This document shows positions 50,127-58,962 of a DNA stretch of 64,000 nucleotides, in pieces (the first letter of the stretch is position 1; every line of letters begins with the position of its first letter). The position numbers were made by a program, and so were the translations under genes. Location: positions 95,086 through 159,085 of the forward strand of contig NZ_JACKSH010000119.1 in NCBI RefSeq assembly GCF_025821625.1. Direction: 5' to 3'. The notes beneath the pieces were generated by a model. The model saw only the letters and a list, made by a program, of their open reading frames with translations. It made no database searches and was not told the DNA's origin. This DNA is from Mycolicibacterium pyrenivorans (GTDB lineage Bacteria; Actinomycetota; Actinomycetes; Mycobacteriales; Mycobacteriaceae).

Positions 50127-52475
50127 TCAGGCGAGCGCCTCCCCGGCAGGACCGAGGTCGAGGAACTGCGTCTCACCGTTGGCGTCGTCGAGGCCGTCGT
50201 TGTCGGTGACGACGTAGAGGTTGCCGTTGCCGGCGATCGCGAAGCCTTCGACCTTCTCCTGCACGAAGCCGTTGGTCGCAGCCAGATCGGGCAACAGGTC
50301 GCGCGCCAGCGTCTTCGGCAGCACCTCGGGCTTCTCGGCGGCGGAGGTGACGCCCCCGTTGGCGGGCATCGCCACGCGATAGATCGCCTTCACGCGGGCG
50401 TCGGGCCCGTTGAGCTTGTCGCGTTCGAGCACCAGCAGTGTCCCGTCGTGCATCTGGATCTCAGACAACCCGATCCAGTCACCGTCGACGTCGGTGGACT
50501 CCAGCTGGTAGCCGAACCATTCCCAGCGATCGCCGTCGGGGGTATAGCGGCCGATACGCACCACACCTTCCGGATCGCCTTTCACCTCCCGCTGCACGGC
50601 CACCCAGACGCTGTCGCCGTCGACGGCGACACCCTCGAGTCCCTGTCCGCCGAGTCCCGCGGCGACGTCGGCGGGCAACGGCACCCGCTTCTCGATCGCG
50701 CCGTCGGCGCCGACGTACACCAACTGGTTGCCGGGCCCCTCCTCGCCTTCGACGGCGAGCACGAATCCGCCTCCGGGCCTCGCCGATACGCCTTCGGTGT
50801 CGAGCGTGACGGGCTGTCCGTCCTCGGTGATGGTGAGCTCGGCGTCGATCAACGCGGGCTTCTGCGAGGCATCGACGCCGAGGATGCGCGCCGGGCCGTA
50901 GGCGTTGTCGGTGGCGGTGTAGAGGCGTTTCCCGTCGGCGGGGTCGGCGCTGAGCGCCCCGAGGGCGCCCCAGCCGATCGGCACACCGTCGATGTCGCCG
51001 GAGACGATGGACGGGAACGCGGGCTTGCCACCGCTCTGGGCGAACGACTCGCCGTAGCCGTAGACGCCGACCGACGCGCGGACCCGTTCTTCTGCGTCGT
51101 CGGCCTCCGAGGAGATCACCAGCAGGTCCCGCGACGGGATCGGCAGCAGACCCTCGGGTCCCGAGGTGGTCGGAAGGATCTGGCGGAATGCCGGTGCGGT
51201 CACGTCGCTGACGTCGTAGACCGCGACGAAGTTGCTGCGCTCGGAGGCGACCAATGCGACTGGGCGGCCGTCGATCTCGGTGATGGCCAGACCTTCGGGC
51301 TCGGGTCCCTTGGATTCGGCGCGGCCTTCGATGTGCAGGCCGGTACGCACCGCGAGTTGCTCGAAGGCATTGCCGGCGTCCCAGACGACCTCACCGGAGC
51401 CGGCGGCGAAGATGGTCCAGCCGCGGGTGCCGCCCTTCCAGTCGCCCTCGTTGGCGGTGGCGACGTGGTCGTCGCCGATCCAGCCGATGGCGTCGGGTTC
51501 GCGTGGCGTGTCGGGGATCGAACCGGTCTGGTCGAGCGTGCCGTCCTCGGCGGTGTCGATACCGGTGACGGATCGACCGCCGGCGCTGAACATCGTGGAC
51601 ACCGCACCGGTGCGGCCGTCGATGACGGCGACGCCGTTGTTCTCCTGCAGTGTCACGGCGACCTGGCCGCGGGAGTTGATGCTGACGTATTCGGGTTCGA
51701 GGTCCTCGGGGGTGTCCAGGCCGGCGGCGCGCGCCTGTGCGACGTCGAAGTCGACCCGGCGGGGCCGCCACGAGGTGGGCGCACCCTCGAGGTCGATGAA
51801 CTGCATGAATCCCGTGGGCGTCTGCGGCAGGTCGCCTTCCTCGCCGCCTTGCGGGGTGAATTCCTCGTCGCGCTGGTTCTCCATCGCGATCGCGGCGAAG
51901 GACCCGTCGGGACTGATGGCGATGGAGTCGGGTTGGCCGCCGAGGTCGATGCTGTGCACGCGGGTGCGGTCGCTGACGCGGACGACGTCGACGCGACCCG
52001 ACGGGTTGGGGAAGTCGCCGCCGGTGGTGTCGACGACGACGAGGACGAACTCGCCGACGGCGGCCACCGAGGTGGGCTGGTCGTCGGCGTCGCCGAGCTC
52101 GGTGAGCGAAAGCGTGCCGAGGCCAACGATGTTCGCCGGGTCGCGAACGTCGAGGAAGCCGATGCGTTTGCCTGCGGCGTCGGTGTAGATGACGGTGTTG
52201 CCGTCGGGGGTGACGGTGGAGATCTCGGCGACGGTCTCGGCGGCTGAATCTTCTGGGCGAGCTTCGGCACTTGGCTTGTTGAGATACACCGGGTAGGTGG
52301 CGGTGCGGTGGTAGCGCTGCGCGTCGGACAGGTTCCAGTCGATGGCCGAGGTGGCTCTCGGGGTGTCCGGGCGGGGCTGCTCGGGTGCGTCGTCGCTCTG
52401 GTTGGTGGAGCACGCCGCCAGCGTCAGTGCGGCGACCGTCGCGGCTGCCGTCGCTCGGCTCAGGTTCGAGGTCAT
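50127..52475 (-). CDS. Lipoprotein with beta-propeller and esterase-like phytase domains
   Basis: This protein has 782 residues. A lipoprotein signal with ALTLAACST is at the N-terminus. The first part (about 70-400) has propeller-like repeats (TVTPDGNTVIYTDAAGKRIG, DSIAISPDGSFAAIAM, WIGDDHVATANEGDWKGGT). The last part (about 460-780) has the signature of the esterase-like phytase family: ALSADPADGKRLYTATDNAY, LEGVAVDGDSVWVAVQREV and QEKVEGFAIAGNGNLYVVTD. It is probably on the outside of the membrane and may act on phosphate esters. It ends 13 bp from jetC, convergently. Confidence 0.8.
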   Translation of the reverse strand: MTSNLSRATAAATVAALTLAACSTNQSDDAPEQPRPDTPRATSAIDWNLSDAQRYHRTATYPVYLNKPSAEARPEDSAAETVAEISTVTPDGNTVIYTDAAGKRIGFLDVRDPANIVGLGTLSLTELGDADDQPTSVAAVGEFVLVVVDTTGGDFPNPSGRVDVVRVSDRTRVHSIDLGGQPDSIAISPDGSFAAIAMENQRDEEFTPQGGEEGDLPQTPTGFMQFIDLEGAPTSWRPRRVDFDVAQARAAGLDTPEDLEPEYVSINSRGQVAVTLQENNGVAVIDGRTGAVSTMFSAGGRSVTGIDTAEDGTLDQTGSIPDTPREPDAIGWIGDDHVATANEGDWKGGTRGWTIFAAGSGEVVWDAGNAFEQLAVRTGLHIEGRAESKGPEPEGLAITEIDGRPVALVASERSNFVAVYDVSDVTAPAFRQILPTTSGPEGLLPIPSRDLLVISSEADDAEERVRASVGVYGYGESFAQSGGKPAFPSIVSGDIDGVPIGWGALGALSADPADGKRLYTATDNAYGPARILGVDASQKPALIDAELTITEDGQPVTLDTEGVSARPGGGFVLAVEGEEGPGNQLVYVGADGAIEKRVPLPADVAAGLGGQGLEGVAVDGDSVWVAVQREVKGDPEGVVRIGRYTPDGDRWEWFGYQLESTDVDGDWIGLSEIQMHDGTLLVLERDKLNGPDARVKAIYRVAMPANGGVTSAAEKPEVLPKTLARDLLPDLAATNGFVQEKVEGFAIAGNGNLYVVTDNDGLDDANGETQFLDLGPAGEALA

Positions 52476-52602
52476 CACGCGTCACTCTCTTCAGTTGTCC
52501 GACTGGGCCGAGTGAGCCTGGCCCGATCAGGTGAGCCGATGGGGCTTCTGGGGTGAACCCCGGGAAACGGGAGCGTGACGGGCGTCTGACATCACCCTCC
52601 TG

Positions 52603-52665
52603 CGTTCAGGCTGCGCTCGCGGCGACGACGACCGAGAAACGTCCGCCGCCAGCGCAGTCTGAACG
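52603..52665. repeat. Family B palindrome, copy B2 (best-preserved)
   Basis: CGTTCAGGCTGCGCTCGCGG.. (52603-52625) and ..CCGCCAGCGCAGTCTGAACG (52643-52665) pair at 20 of 23 positions. This lies in the 365-bp space between the phytase-like lipoprotein start and the HD gene end. Otherwise only the weak small frame at 52606-52767 is seen there. Confidence 0.7.
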
Positions 52666-52767
52666 GGAGGTTGGCCCGTCAGCGGCGGCGTCGTCGTCGA
52701 CGGTCTCGGGGGTGAACCAGGCGCGACCGCCCGCGCTGAGCACGGCGTCGCCGGAGATCAGCGACAT
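52606..52767 (-). CDS. Doubtful small ORF ending in palindrome B2
   Basis: An ATG at 52767 follows AAGGGGAG and opens a 53-residue frame (MSLISGDAVLSAGGRAWF start) whose last third is read through the family B palindrome. No family is recognised. The good ribosome site suggests that a small gene began here, but its end was taken over by the repeat. It may be non-coding. Confidence 0.25.
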   Translation of the reverse strand: MSLISGDAVLSAGGRAWFTPETVDDDAAADGPTSRSDCAGGGRFSVVVAASAA

Positions 52768-52840
52768 CGCGCTCCCCTTCGACGTTCGGTGTCGGCCGGA
52801 CACCGTTCATCGTAGGGGCGACGGGTCTAGGCGCCGGCGT

Positions 52841-53516
52841 TCATCGGGGAACCGTGTTCGTGACGGGCCGGTCGCCCCAGCCCACCAGGTCGAGGAACGC
52901 GACCCCGGGGACGCCGTTGACGATCTCGTGAATGTGCGCGGGGAACGATAGCGGCGGCGCCTTCAGCGGGTTGGCCTTCGTTCCTTCGCCGATGAGGTCG
53001 GCGATGGCGTAACCCAGGTCGTGCCGCGGCCACGCGGCGTTGATCCGTTCGACGAGACTGCCTGGTAGCCGGTCCTTCTCGAGACCGTTGATGTCGAGGC
53101 TGATCCCGGAGAACGCGACGGAGTGTTCGGCGCCGAACCGGTCCGCCAGGCCGACGCTGGTGTGCAGCGCGATCGCCTGCCACACCGTGGTGGTCCGATC
53201 CTCGGCCACGCCGTTGTCGCGGAGAAACCGCACCGCGGCGTCGGCCCCGTCGACCTCGAAGCGCTGGTCGCCGCTGCCGTAGTCGGTGACGCCGAGGTCG
53301 TGCAGCAGGCAGGTGAGGAAGACGAGTTCGTCGTCGTAGTCGGTGCCGCTGCGAAGTCCGTTGGCGGCCGCGAGTTCACGCGCGAAGACGTAACTGCGGG
53401 CACAGTGGTTGGCGATGAATTCCGGGGATCACATCGAAGGCCAACTGCCATGCCGCCGAACAGATGTCGGTGTCCGGGAGGTCCCATGCGGCCAGCTCAG
53501 GGAGTTCGTTGTTCAT
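52841..53516 (-). pseudogene. HD-domain protein gene with one-base frameshift
   Basis: The gene starts at ATG 53516 (MNNELPELAAWDLPDTDICS) and reads to AFDVIP. It then needs removal of one C from the CCCC run (GGGG on the plus strand, 53424-53427) to continue EFIANHCARSYVFARELAAA, LLHDLGVTDYGSGDQRFEVD and to the stop at 52841. With the repair it is a 224-residue HD phosphohydrolase-like protein; H and D of the HD motif lie in LTCLLHDLG. Everything else is intact, so it is a very recent mutation or a sequence error. It follows the AraC-type gene on the same strand. Confidence 0.75.
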
Positions 53517-53589
53517 GCGCCAAGCCTGCCGAAGCCGAGGCGCGCCCGACAGTGGCCAGATGGCCAACATGCGTCGGGATCTGGACACG

Positions 53590-54573
53590 TCACGACGCAG
53601 ACGAGTACACCTCGTCGAGCGAGCGCTCTCGGAATGTGTTGCGGTAGCCCTGCGGCGAAACCCCGCTGAACCGGCGGAACTGTTCGCGGAAGTTCGCCGC
53701 GGACGTAAACCCGACCTCACGGCCGATGCGTTCGACACCGTCTGACGTGCGTTCGAGGAGTTCCTGCGCGTGGCGGACACGCACTCCGGCCACCCACTGC
53801 ATCGGCGTCTGACCGGTTTCGGCCTGAAAGCGACGGTTGAGCGTGCGGATGCTCATCGCCGCCTGTTCGGCGATGTCGGCCAACGTCACGTCGCGATGGG
53901 CGTTCTGCTCGATCCAGGCCAGCACCGAATCCAGTTCGTTCTTCGCACCAATGCTGTTGGCGGGCCGCTGGTTACGGACGATGAACTGTGCCTGGCCGCC
54001 GCTGCGGTGCAGCGGCGCGACGGCGAGTTTGGCCGCGGTGGCGGCCGCTGCGGAGCCATGGTCCCGCTGCACCATGTACAGGCACAGGTCGAGACCGGCG
54101 GAGGCGCCGGCCGAGGTGAGTATCTGGCCTTCGTCGACGTAGAGCACATCGGGATCCAGTTGCACGGCAGGGAATTTCGCGCGGAAGAGGTCGGCGACGG
54201 CCCAGTGCGTGGTGGCCCGCCGGCCGTTGAGCAGGCCCGCGTCGGCCAGCAGGAAGGCGCCCGTGCAGATCGAGGCGATCCGCGTTCCGGCGGCATGAGC
54301 CGAGCGCAGCGCGGCGATCACGTCGGCGGGAGCGTCGGTGGCGAGGTCGTTGCGCCCGGGGACGATGATCGTGTCCGCGTCGGCGAGCGCCTCCAGACCG
54401 TGGTCGGTGCCGATACGGAACAGTCCCGCGTCGACCACCGGTTCGGTGCCGCACACCTGCACGCGATACCCGTGGCCGGCATGGGCAAGCGATGCTCTTC
54501 CGAACACCTCGACGGCGATGCTGAGGTCGAACGGGATCACATCGGGGAGGGCGAGAACGGCCACGCGGTGCAC
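53590..54573 (-). CDS. GATase1-like AraC family regulator (GlxA/FtrA type)
   Basis: The 327-residue protein has an N-terminal DJ-1/PfpI-like domain (LALPDVIPFDLSIAVEVFGR, RIASICTGAFLLADAGLLNG with a cysteine in the nucleophile elbow, RATTHWAVADLF) and a C-terminal AraC helix-turn-helix domain (VTLADIAEQAAMSIRTLNRR, then VGFTSAANFREQFRRFSGVS). It is a DNA-binding regulator that probably senses a small metabolite. It starts at GTG 54573. The HD gene downstream, 73 bp away, may be its target. Confidence 0.85.
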   Translation of the reverse strand: MHRVAVLALPDVIPFDLSIAVEVFGRASLAHAGHGYRVQVCGTEPVVDAGLFRIGTDHGLEALADADTIIVPGRNDLATDAPADVIAALRSAHAAGTRIASICTGAFLLADAGLLNGRRATTHWAVADLFRAKFPAVQLDPDVLYVDEGQILTSAGASAGLDLCLYMVQRDHGSAAAATAAKLAVAPLHRSGGQAQFIVRNQRPANSIGAKNELDSVLAWIEQNAHRDVTLADIAEQAAMSIRTLNRRFQAETGQTPMQWVAGVRVRHAQELLERTSDGVERIGREVGFTSAANFREQFRRFSGVSPQGYRNTFRERSLDEVYSSAS

Positions 54574-54642
54574 GCGACGAACCTACCAAAGCGTTTGGCC
54601 AGATCGTGACATGTCGCCGGGATATTGCCAAAAGGGGAACTT

Positions 54643-56160
54643 CTACCCCGTCCCGTACTCCAACGCGGGCTCCGCCGAATCCACACTCCCGTTGCTCGAG
54701 ATCGTCAGCTGATCGGGCCGGACGTCGTAGCGTGCACCGTCGTCCGGGTTGACGGCCACGAATCCATCGCCGGAGCGAGTCGCGCCCTGCAGCTCGATGT
54801 TCGCGCCGTCGCGCAGACGCTCCCCGCGGTAGTAGTACTCCCCGCCCGATGTCTCGCACACCACCGCCAGCGACAGCGAGGTCCGGATCACCGCCGCCGG
54901 CGTGGAGCCCGAGTCGCAGCGCGCCGTGTGCCCGACGAAGCCTTGTGAATCCGTTCCCGACACCCCCGAGATCGGCTGCCCGCTCGGCGTCGTTGTGGTC
55001 GTGGTGCCCGGCTGCGTCGTCGACGACTCGGGCGGGGCGGCGAGCCTCGACTGCGGCGTCGACCCGGTGTCCCCACCGCTGAACACCAGCACCGCCGCCA
55101 GCACCAGCGCGGCGGTGAACATCACGATCGTCGCGACCACCAATGCCACCTGCCCCGGTCCGAGCTTCCTGGCCCCACGCTTGGGCGGTGGCGGCGCTGA
55201 CGGCGGCGCGTAGGGCGCATAACCCGTCCCTGCCGGGTTCTGATACGCCGCCGAGAACTGCCGCGTCGACGGGGGCGCCACCGGAGCGACCGACGCGACT
55301 GGGGCCGGTGGCGCGTCGGGCGCCTGCTCGACCGCCGAGTCCGCCGCCCTCGCCAGGTCCCCGGCCGAGCGGTACCTGTCGCCCGGTGTCTTCGCCATCC
55401 CGCGCGCGATCACGTCGTCGAACGCCCGGGGAATCCCGCGCCGCATGATGCTCGGCCGCGGCGGCGGGGAGAACATGTGCGCACTCATCACCTGCCGCAG
55501 ATCCGCCGCCTCGAACGGGGCCTTCCCCGTCAGCGACTCGTACAGCAGGCAGGCCAGCGAGTACACATCCGACGGCGGGCCGCCCCGCTCACCGCTGAAC
55601 CGCTCGGGGGCCATGTAGGCACTCGACCCCACGACCAGGCCCGTCGACGTGACCGATGCCTCACCGCCGCCGTGCGCGATCCCGAAGTCGACCAGATACG
55701 CGAAGTCATCCGAGGTCAGCAGCACGTTCTCCGGCTTGATGTCCCGGTGCACCAGCCCGTTGGCGTGCGCGGCGTCCAGCGCCGACGCCACCTGCCGGAT
55801 GATCGACACCGCCCGCGCCGGCCGCAGCGGGCCGTCCGCGCGCAGCACCTCCTTCAGGCTGGCGCCCTTCACCAGCCGCATGTCGATGTAGAGCACGCCG
55901 TCGATCTCGCCGAAGTTGTGGACCGGGATGACGTGGGGCTCCTGCAACCGGGCCGCCACCCGCGACTCCCGCCGGAAGCGCTCCTGGAAGCTGGGGTCGA
56001 CCGCCACGTGCGGGCGCAGCAGCTTGATCGCCACCATTCGCTCCCGCTGGGTGTCGTAGGCGCTGTACACCTCGCCCATTCCCCCGACCCCGATCAGAGA
56101 CCGCAGCTCGTAGGGCCCGAACCGGGTGCCCAGCCGAGCGTCGCTCTTCGGGGAACTCAC
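54643..56160 (-). CDS. Membrane Ser/Thr protein kinase (PknB/PknE-like)
   Basis: This protein has 505 residues from GTG 56160, preceded by AAAGGA. The kinase domain (residues ~10-270) has GVGGMGEVYSAYDTQRERMV, the lysine in VAIKLLRPH, the catalytic HRDIKPENVLL, DFGIAHGGG and APERFSGERGGPPSDVYSL, all intact. A Pro/Ala-rich linker leads to one membrane helix (LVVATIVMFTAALVLAAVLV near 360) and an outer domain of ~120 residues with two cysteines (TARCDSG and VVCETSGG). There are no PASTA repeats. It signals from the cell surface. Next to a WS/DGAT gene on the same strand. Confidence 0.9.
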   Translation of the reverse strand: MSSPKSDARLGTRFGPYELRSLIGVGGMGEVYSAYDTQRERMVAIKLLRPHVAVDPSFQERFRRESRVAARLQEPHVIPVHNFGEIDGVLYIDMRLVKGASLKEVLRADGPLRPARAVSIIRQVASALDAAHANGLVHRDIKPENVLLTSDDFAYLVDFGIAHGGGEASVTSTGLVVGSSAYMAPERFSGERGGPPSDVYSLACLLYESLTGKAPFEAADLRQVMSAHMFSPPPRPSIMRRGIPRAFDDVIARGMAKTPGDRYRSAGDLARAADSAVEQAPDAPPAPVASVAPVAPPSTRQFSAAYQNPAGTGYAPYAPPSAPPPPKRGARKLGPGQVALVVATIVMFTAALVLAAVLVFSGGDTGSTPQSRLAAPPESSTTQPGTTTTTTPSGQPISGVSGTDSQGFVGHTARCDSGSTPAAVIRTSLSLAVVCETSGGEYYYRGERLRDGANIELQGATRSGDGFVAVNPDDGARYDVRPDQLTISSNGSVDSAEPALEYGTG

Positions 56161-56259
56161 ATGCAATCCTTTCGTCCTCGAGCGCGTCGTAGCGCCGGCG
56201 CCGGGTAGGTTTCCCGCATCGCGCGGCGACCTAACCAACACTTGTTCACGTCAAGGATC

Positions 56260-57648
56260 TCAGCAACGGCGCAGCAGTTCACCCAGCTCGGCCTCGAACC
56301 GGTCGGCCAGGTCCCAGAGGTCGTCGACCAGCTGCGGACACGAGATGAGGCCGACGTTCAGCGTGTCACCCAGCGACATCACGGTGATGTTCAGGCCCGA
56401 GCCGTGAAAGATCGGGCCGAGCGGATACAGGGCCTTGATCTCCGCGCCGCAGGCGTACAGCGTGGTCGCCGGGCCCGCGACGTTGGAGATGACCACGTTG
56501 TGGATCGCCGTGTGGCTCAGCGGAGTGTGCGACGCCAGGCTCAGCATCCACCCGAACATGCCACGGGAGATCGCCTGGGCCAGGTCCACCACCAGGTTCG
56601 GGCCGAGGTCGGAACTGTGTTCCTTGGCGCGTGAGTCCGATTCGGCGATGGCGCGAAGCCGTTCCAGCGGATCGTCGATATCGGTGTGCAGATTGCAGAA
56701 CATCCCGGAGAGCTGGTTGCGGCCTGGGCGGTCGGACTTGCCGTGCACCGAGGACGGCACCACGGCGATCAGCGGGTGTTCCGGCAGCTGGGCGCGGTCA
56801 TGCAGGAAGTCGCGCAGTGCGCCCGCGCACAGTGCCATCACCACGTCGTTGACCTTGACGCCGCACTCGTCCTTGACCCGCTTGACGTCGTCCAAGGCCA
56901 GCTGCGCCAGCGCGATGCTGCGCTCCGAGGTCAGCTCCGCGTTGAAGGGCGTTGTCGGCGCGGTGAACGGAGCGGCCATGGCGGTGCCGGCGACCGCGCG
57001 GCTCACAGTCTTGATTACCGTCGACGCCGTCTCGGGAATCACCTTGGTCAGCTGCCACGGAAGGGTCAGGAACCGCAGGAGGCCGTCCGCCGCGATCCCC
57101 CACGGCGTCGCGTCTCCGGCGCCCTCGACGGGATCGCGGGGCGGGGCGTCGGGCTCCGGGTCGCACAGCTGGTCGAGCAGGTTGGCGGCCGACACCCCGT
57201 CGACCGCGGCGTGGTGCACCTTGATCATCAACGCGAGTCGATCACTGTCGGGTGCGTCGGCATCGGGCTCGAGGCCCTCGATCACCCACATCTCCCACAG
57301 CGGTTTGCTGCGGTCCAGCGGGGTCGACACGATGTGCGCACAGATGTCGGCGAGTTCGACACGCCCTCCCGGTGACGGGAGACCGATCCGATGCAGGTGC
57401 CGGGTCAGGTCGAAATTCTTGTCCTCCACCCACACCGGGTGGGCGAGGTTCAGCCGGCTGTCGGCGAGCTTCGCGCGCAACTCCGGCAGCGCACTCATGC
57501 GCGACCCCAGATCGCTGCTGAACTGCTCGAACGTGTAGCCACCCGGAACAGTCGAGGTGTCCAACTCGGCGATCGAGCACACATTCAGCGGCACCGCGGA
57601 CGATTCGCTGTACAAGAGGCCGGCGTCGAGCCCGCTCAACCGCTCCAT
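56260..57648 (-). CDS. WS/DGAT: wax ester synthase / diacylglycerol acyltransferase
   Basis: The 462-residue enzyme joins an acyl-CoA to diacylglycerol or a fatty alcohol to make storage lipid. The N-terminus MERLSGLDAGLLYSES is typical for mycobacterial Tgs proteins. The catalytic HHxxxDG motif is intact in KVHHAAVDGVSAANLLDQLC near residue 140. The C-terminal half has VVPSSVHGKSDRPGRNQLSG, VISNVAGPATTLYACGAE and LNITVMSLGDTLNVGL. It is divergent from a TetR gene with 67 bp between. Confidence 0.9.
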   Translation of the reverse strand: MERLSGLDAGLLYSESSAVPLNVCSIAELDTSTVPGGYTFEQFSSDLGSRMSALPELRAKLADSRLNLAHPVWVEDKNFDLTRHLHRIGLPSPGGRVELADICAHIVSTPLDRSKPLWEMWVIEGLEPDADAPDSDRLALMIKVHHAAVDGVSAANLLDQLCDPEPDAPPRDPVEGAGDATPWGIAADGLLRFLTLPWQLTKVIPETASTVIKTVSRAVAGTAMAAPFTAPTTPFNAELTSERSIALAQLALDDVKRVKDECGVKVNDVVMALCAGALRDFLHDRAQLPEHPLIAVVPSSVHGKSDRPGRNQLSGMFCNLHTDIDDPLERLRAIAESDSRAKEHSSDLGPNLVVDLAQAISRGMFGWMLSLASHTPLSHTAIHNVVISNVAGPATTLYACGAEIKALYPLGPIFHGSGLNITVMSLGDTLNVGLISCPQLVDDLWDLADRFEAELGELLRRC

Positions 57649-57715
57649 CCGTCCTCAATACCCCTGCCGACGGAATCGCGAAACCCCGCAGCGTCCCGTA
57701 GGTAACACTGAAGGG

Positions 57716-58291
57716 GTGCCACCTGCTGAGCCCGAGGGTCTGCGAGAACGCAAGAAGCTGAGGACGCGGATGGACATTCGCCGGGCAGCCTTCCGGCTGT
57801 TCAACGAGCAGGGATACAGCAACACCACGGTGGATCAGATCGCGAAGGCCGCCGACGTCTCCCCCCGCACGTTCTACCGCTACTTCGGGGTGAAGGAGGC
57901 GGTGCTGCTGTCGGACGATCAGATCGGGCCGATCGTGGAGGCGTTCATCGACGCTCCGCGGGATCTCCCGCCGGTGGCCGCCTACCGGCATGCCGTCGCG
58001 GCGGTGTTCGGCGCGTTCACCGAAGAGGAACGCGAGGACGCCATCGTGGGTCAGCGGATGATGTACGCGATCCCGGAGGCGCGGGGCCTGATCTACGCCG
58101 AGTACGTCCGGTTGATCGATCTCATCGCCGACGCGCTGCAGCGCCGGTCCGAGGAACCTGTCGACGCCGTCGAGCGACGTGTGATCGCCGGCGCGATCGT
58201 CGGGGTTCTGATCGCCGAGTCGCACAACACGCCGCTGCCCGAGGATGTGCTGCTGCGAGGACTCGACGTCCTGGCCGCCAAGCTCAAGTGA
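57716..58291 (+). CDS. TetR family regulator
   Basis: This protein has 191 residues from GTG 57716. RERKKLRTRMDIRRAAFRLF, GYSNTTVDQIAKAADVSPRT and FYRYFGVKEAVLL form the helix-turn-helix. The C-terminal ligand domain (VAAVFGAFTEEEREDAIVGQ onward) is unremarkable. It is divergent from the WS/DGAT gene and is likely its regulator. GGTAACACT just before the start could be a -10 box of a nearly leaderless transcript. Confidence 0.85.
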   Translation: MPPAEPEGLRERKKLRTRMDIRRAAFRLFNEQGYSNTTVDQIAKAADVSPRTFYRYFGVKEAVLLSDDQIGPIVEAFIDAPRDLPPVAAYRHAVAAVFGAFTEEEREDAIVGQRMMYAIPEARGLIYAEYVRLIDLIADALQRRSEEPVDAVERRVIAGAIVGVLIAESHNTPLPEDVLLRGLDVLAAKLK

Positions 58292-58315
58292 GCCTTTGCG
58301 TTGAGGCTCCCCCTT

Positions 58316-58380
58316 GCGTTGAGGCTGGGTTGACGGCGACGAAGTGCGAGACACGCTTGCCGCCAGCGCAGTATGAATGG
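58316..58380. repeat. Family B palindrome, copy B3 (with duplicated left arm)
   Basis: GCGTTGAGGCTGGGTTGACGGC and CGCCAGCGCAGTATGAATGG are imperfect inverted arms. The outer part TTGCGTTGAGGCT is also present once more just upstream (58296-58308), so the left arm is partly duplicated. It follows the TetR stop. Confidence 0.55.
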
Positions 58381-58433
58381 CCGTCGAGCGGCGCTCGGCG
58401 AGCGCCGGCGCTCCGAGTGACCGAGAATGAGCC

Positions 58434-58721
58434 ATGGGAAGCCCCGAGTTGAACGACGTGGCTTGGGATTTGGTCGACCACTGCCGCGCAGTTCTCACCA
58501 TCGCCGAGCTCAACACCGCGTTCGTGCGGCTGGGTGTCGGCGATCACACAGAAGCCATGGTGATCGCTCTCAAATCCATGCTCCGCACCGGCGGGCCGCC
58601 CCTGCCCGCCCCCCTGGTCGACGCGCTGACACAGCTGAGCGAGGTTCACTTCTTCGACCAGGCGTTCCAGAACCTCGTCGCGGCGGTGACGCGGGCAGAC
58701 GCCCATCGGCCGAGACAGTAG
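58434..58721 (+). CDS. Conserved-looking small protein of unknown function
   Basis: A 95-residue soluble protein starting MGSPELNDVAWDLVDHCRAV. It is mainly helical with hydrophobic periodicity (LNTAFVRLGVGDHTEAMVIA, LVDALTQLSEVHFFDQAFQN). No family is recognised. It lies between palindromes B3 and B4. It has no clear ribosome site. Confidence 0.5.
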   Translation: MGSPELNDVAWDLVDHCRAVLTIAELNTAFVRLGVGDHTEAMVIALKSMLRTGGPPLPAPLVDALTQLSEVHFFDQAFQNLVAAVTRADAHRPRQ

Positions 58722-58863
58722 GCTTCCAACCCAATGCCGTCAGCCCGGCGACATACGCACGATGCGGAACACCGGGTAGTCGGCGGCGATCGCAGCGAAA
58801 TCGGTGAGCGCAGCATGTCGGTCGACGGGAAAGTGCGGCCGTGCGCCGGGCGCGACGGCGCAC

Positions 58864-58926
58864 CGTTCAGAATGCGCTCCCGGCGACGAATTGCGAGGAG
58901 CAATCGCCGCCTATGCAGTCTGAACG
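58864..58926. repeat. Family B palindrome, copy B4
   Basis: CGTTCAGAATGCGCTCCCGG.. (58864) and TCGCCGCCTATGCAGTCTGA.. (58904-58926) pair at 17 of 23 positions, with an inner perfect hairpin TTGC-GAGGA-GCAA. It lies 37 bp before the next gene. Confidence 0.65.
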
Positions 58927-58962
58927 TCATGACTTGTCAGTGGCCCTTCGTATCGTCATCAC

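Noticed and set aside
50127..52475. Possible jetD downstream of jetC
   Set aside because: The gene is on the opposite strand, begins with a lipoprotein signal and has propeller/phytase domains, no TOPRIM motif.
52606..52767. Confident small gene
   Set aside because: Kept only as a low-confidence feature since one third of it is repeat sequence and no homologue is recognised.
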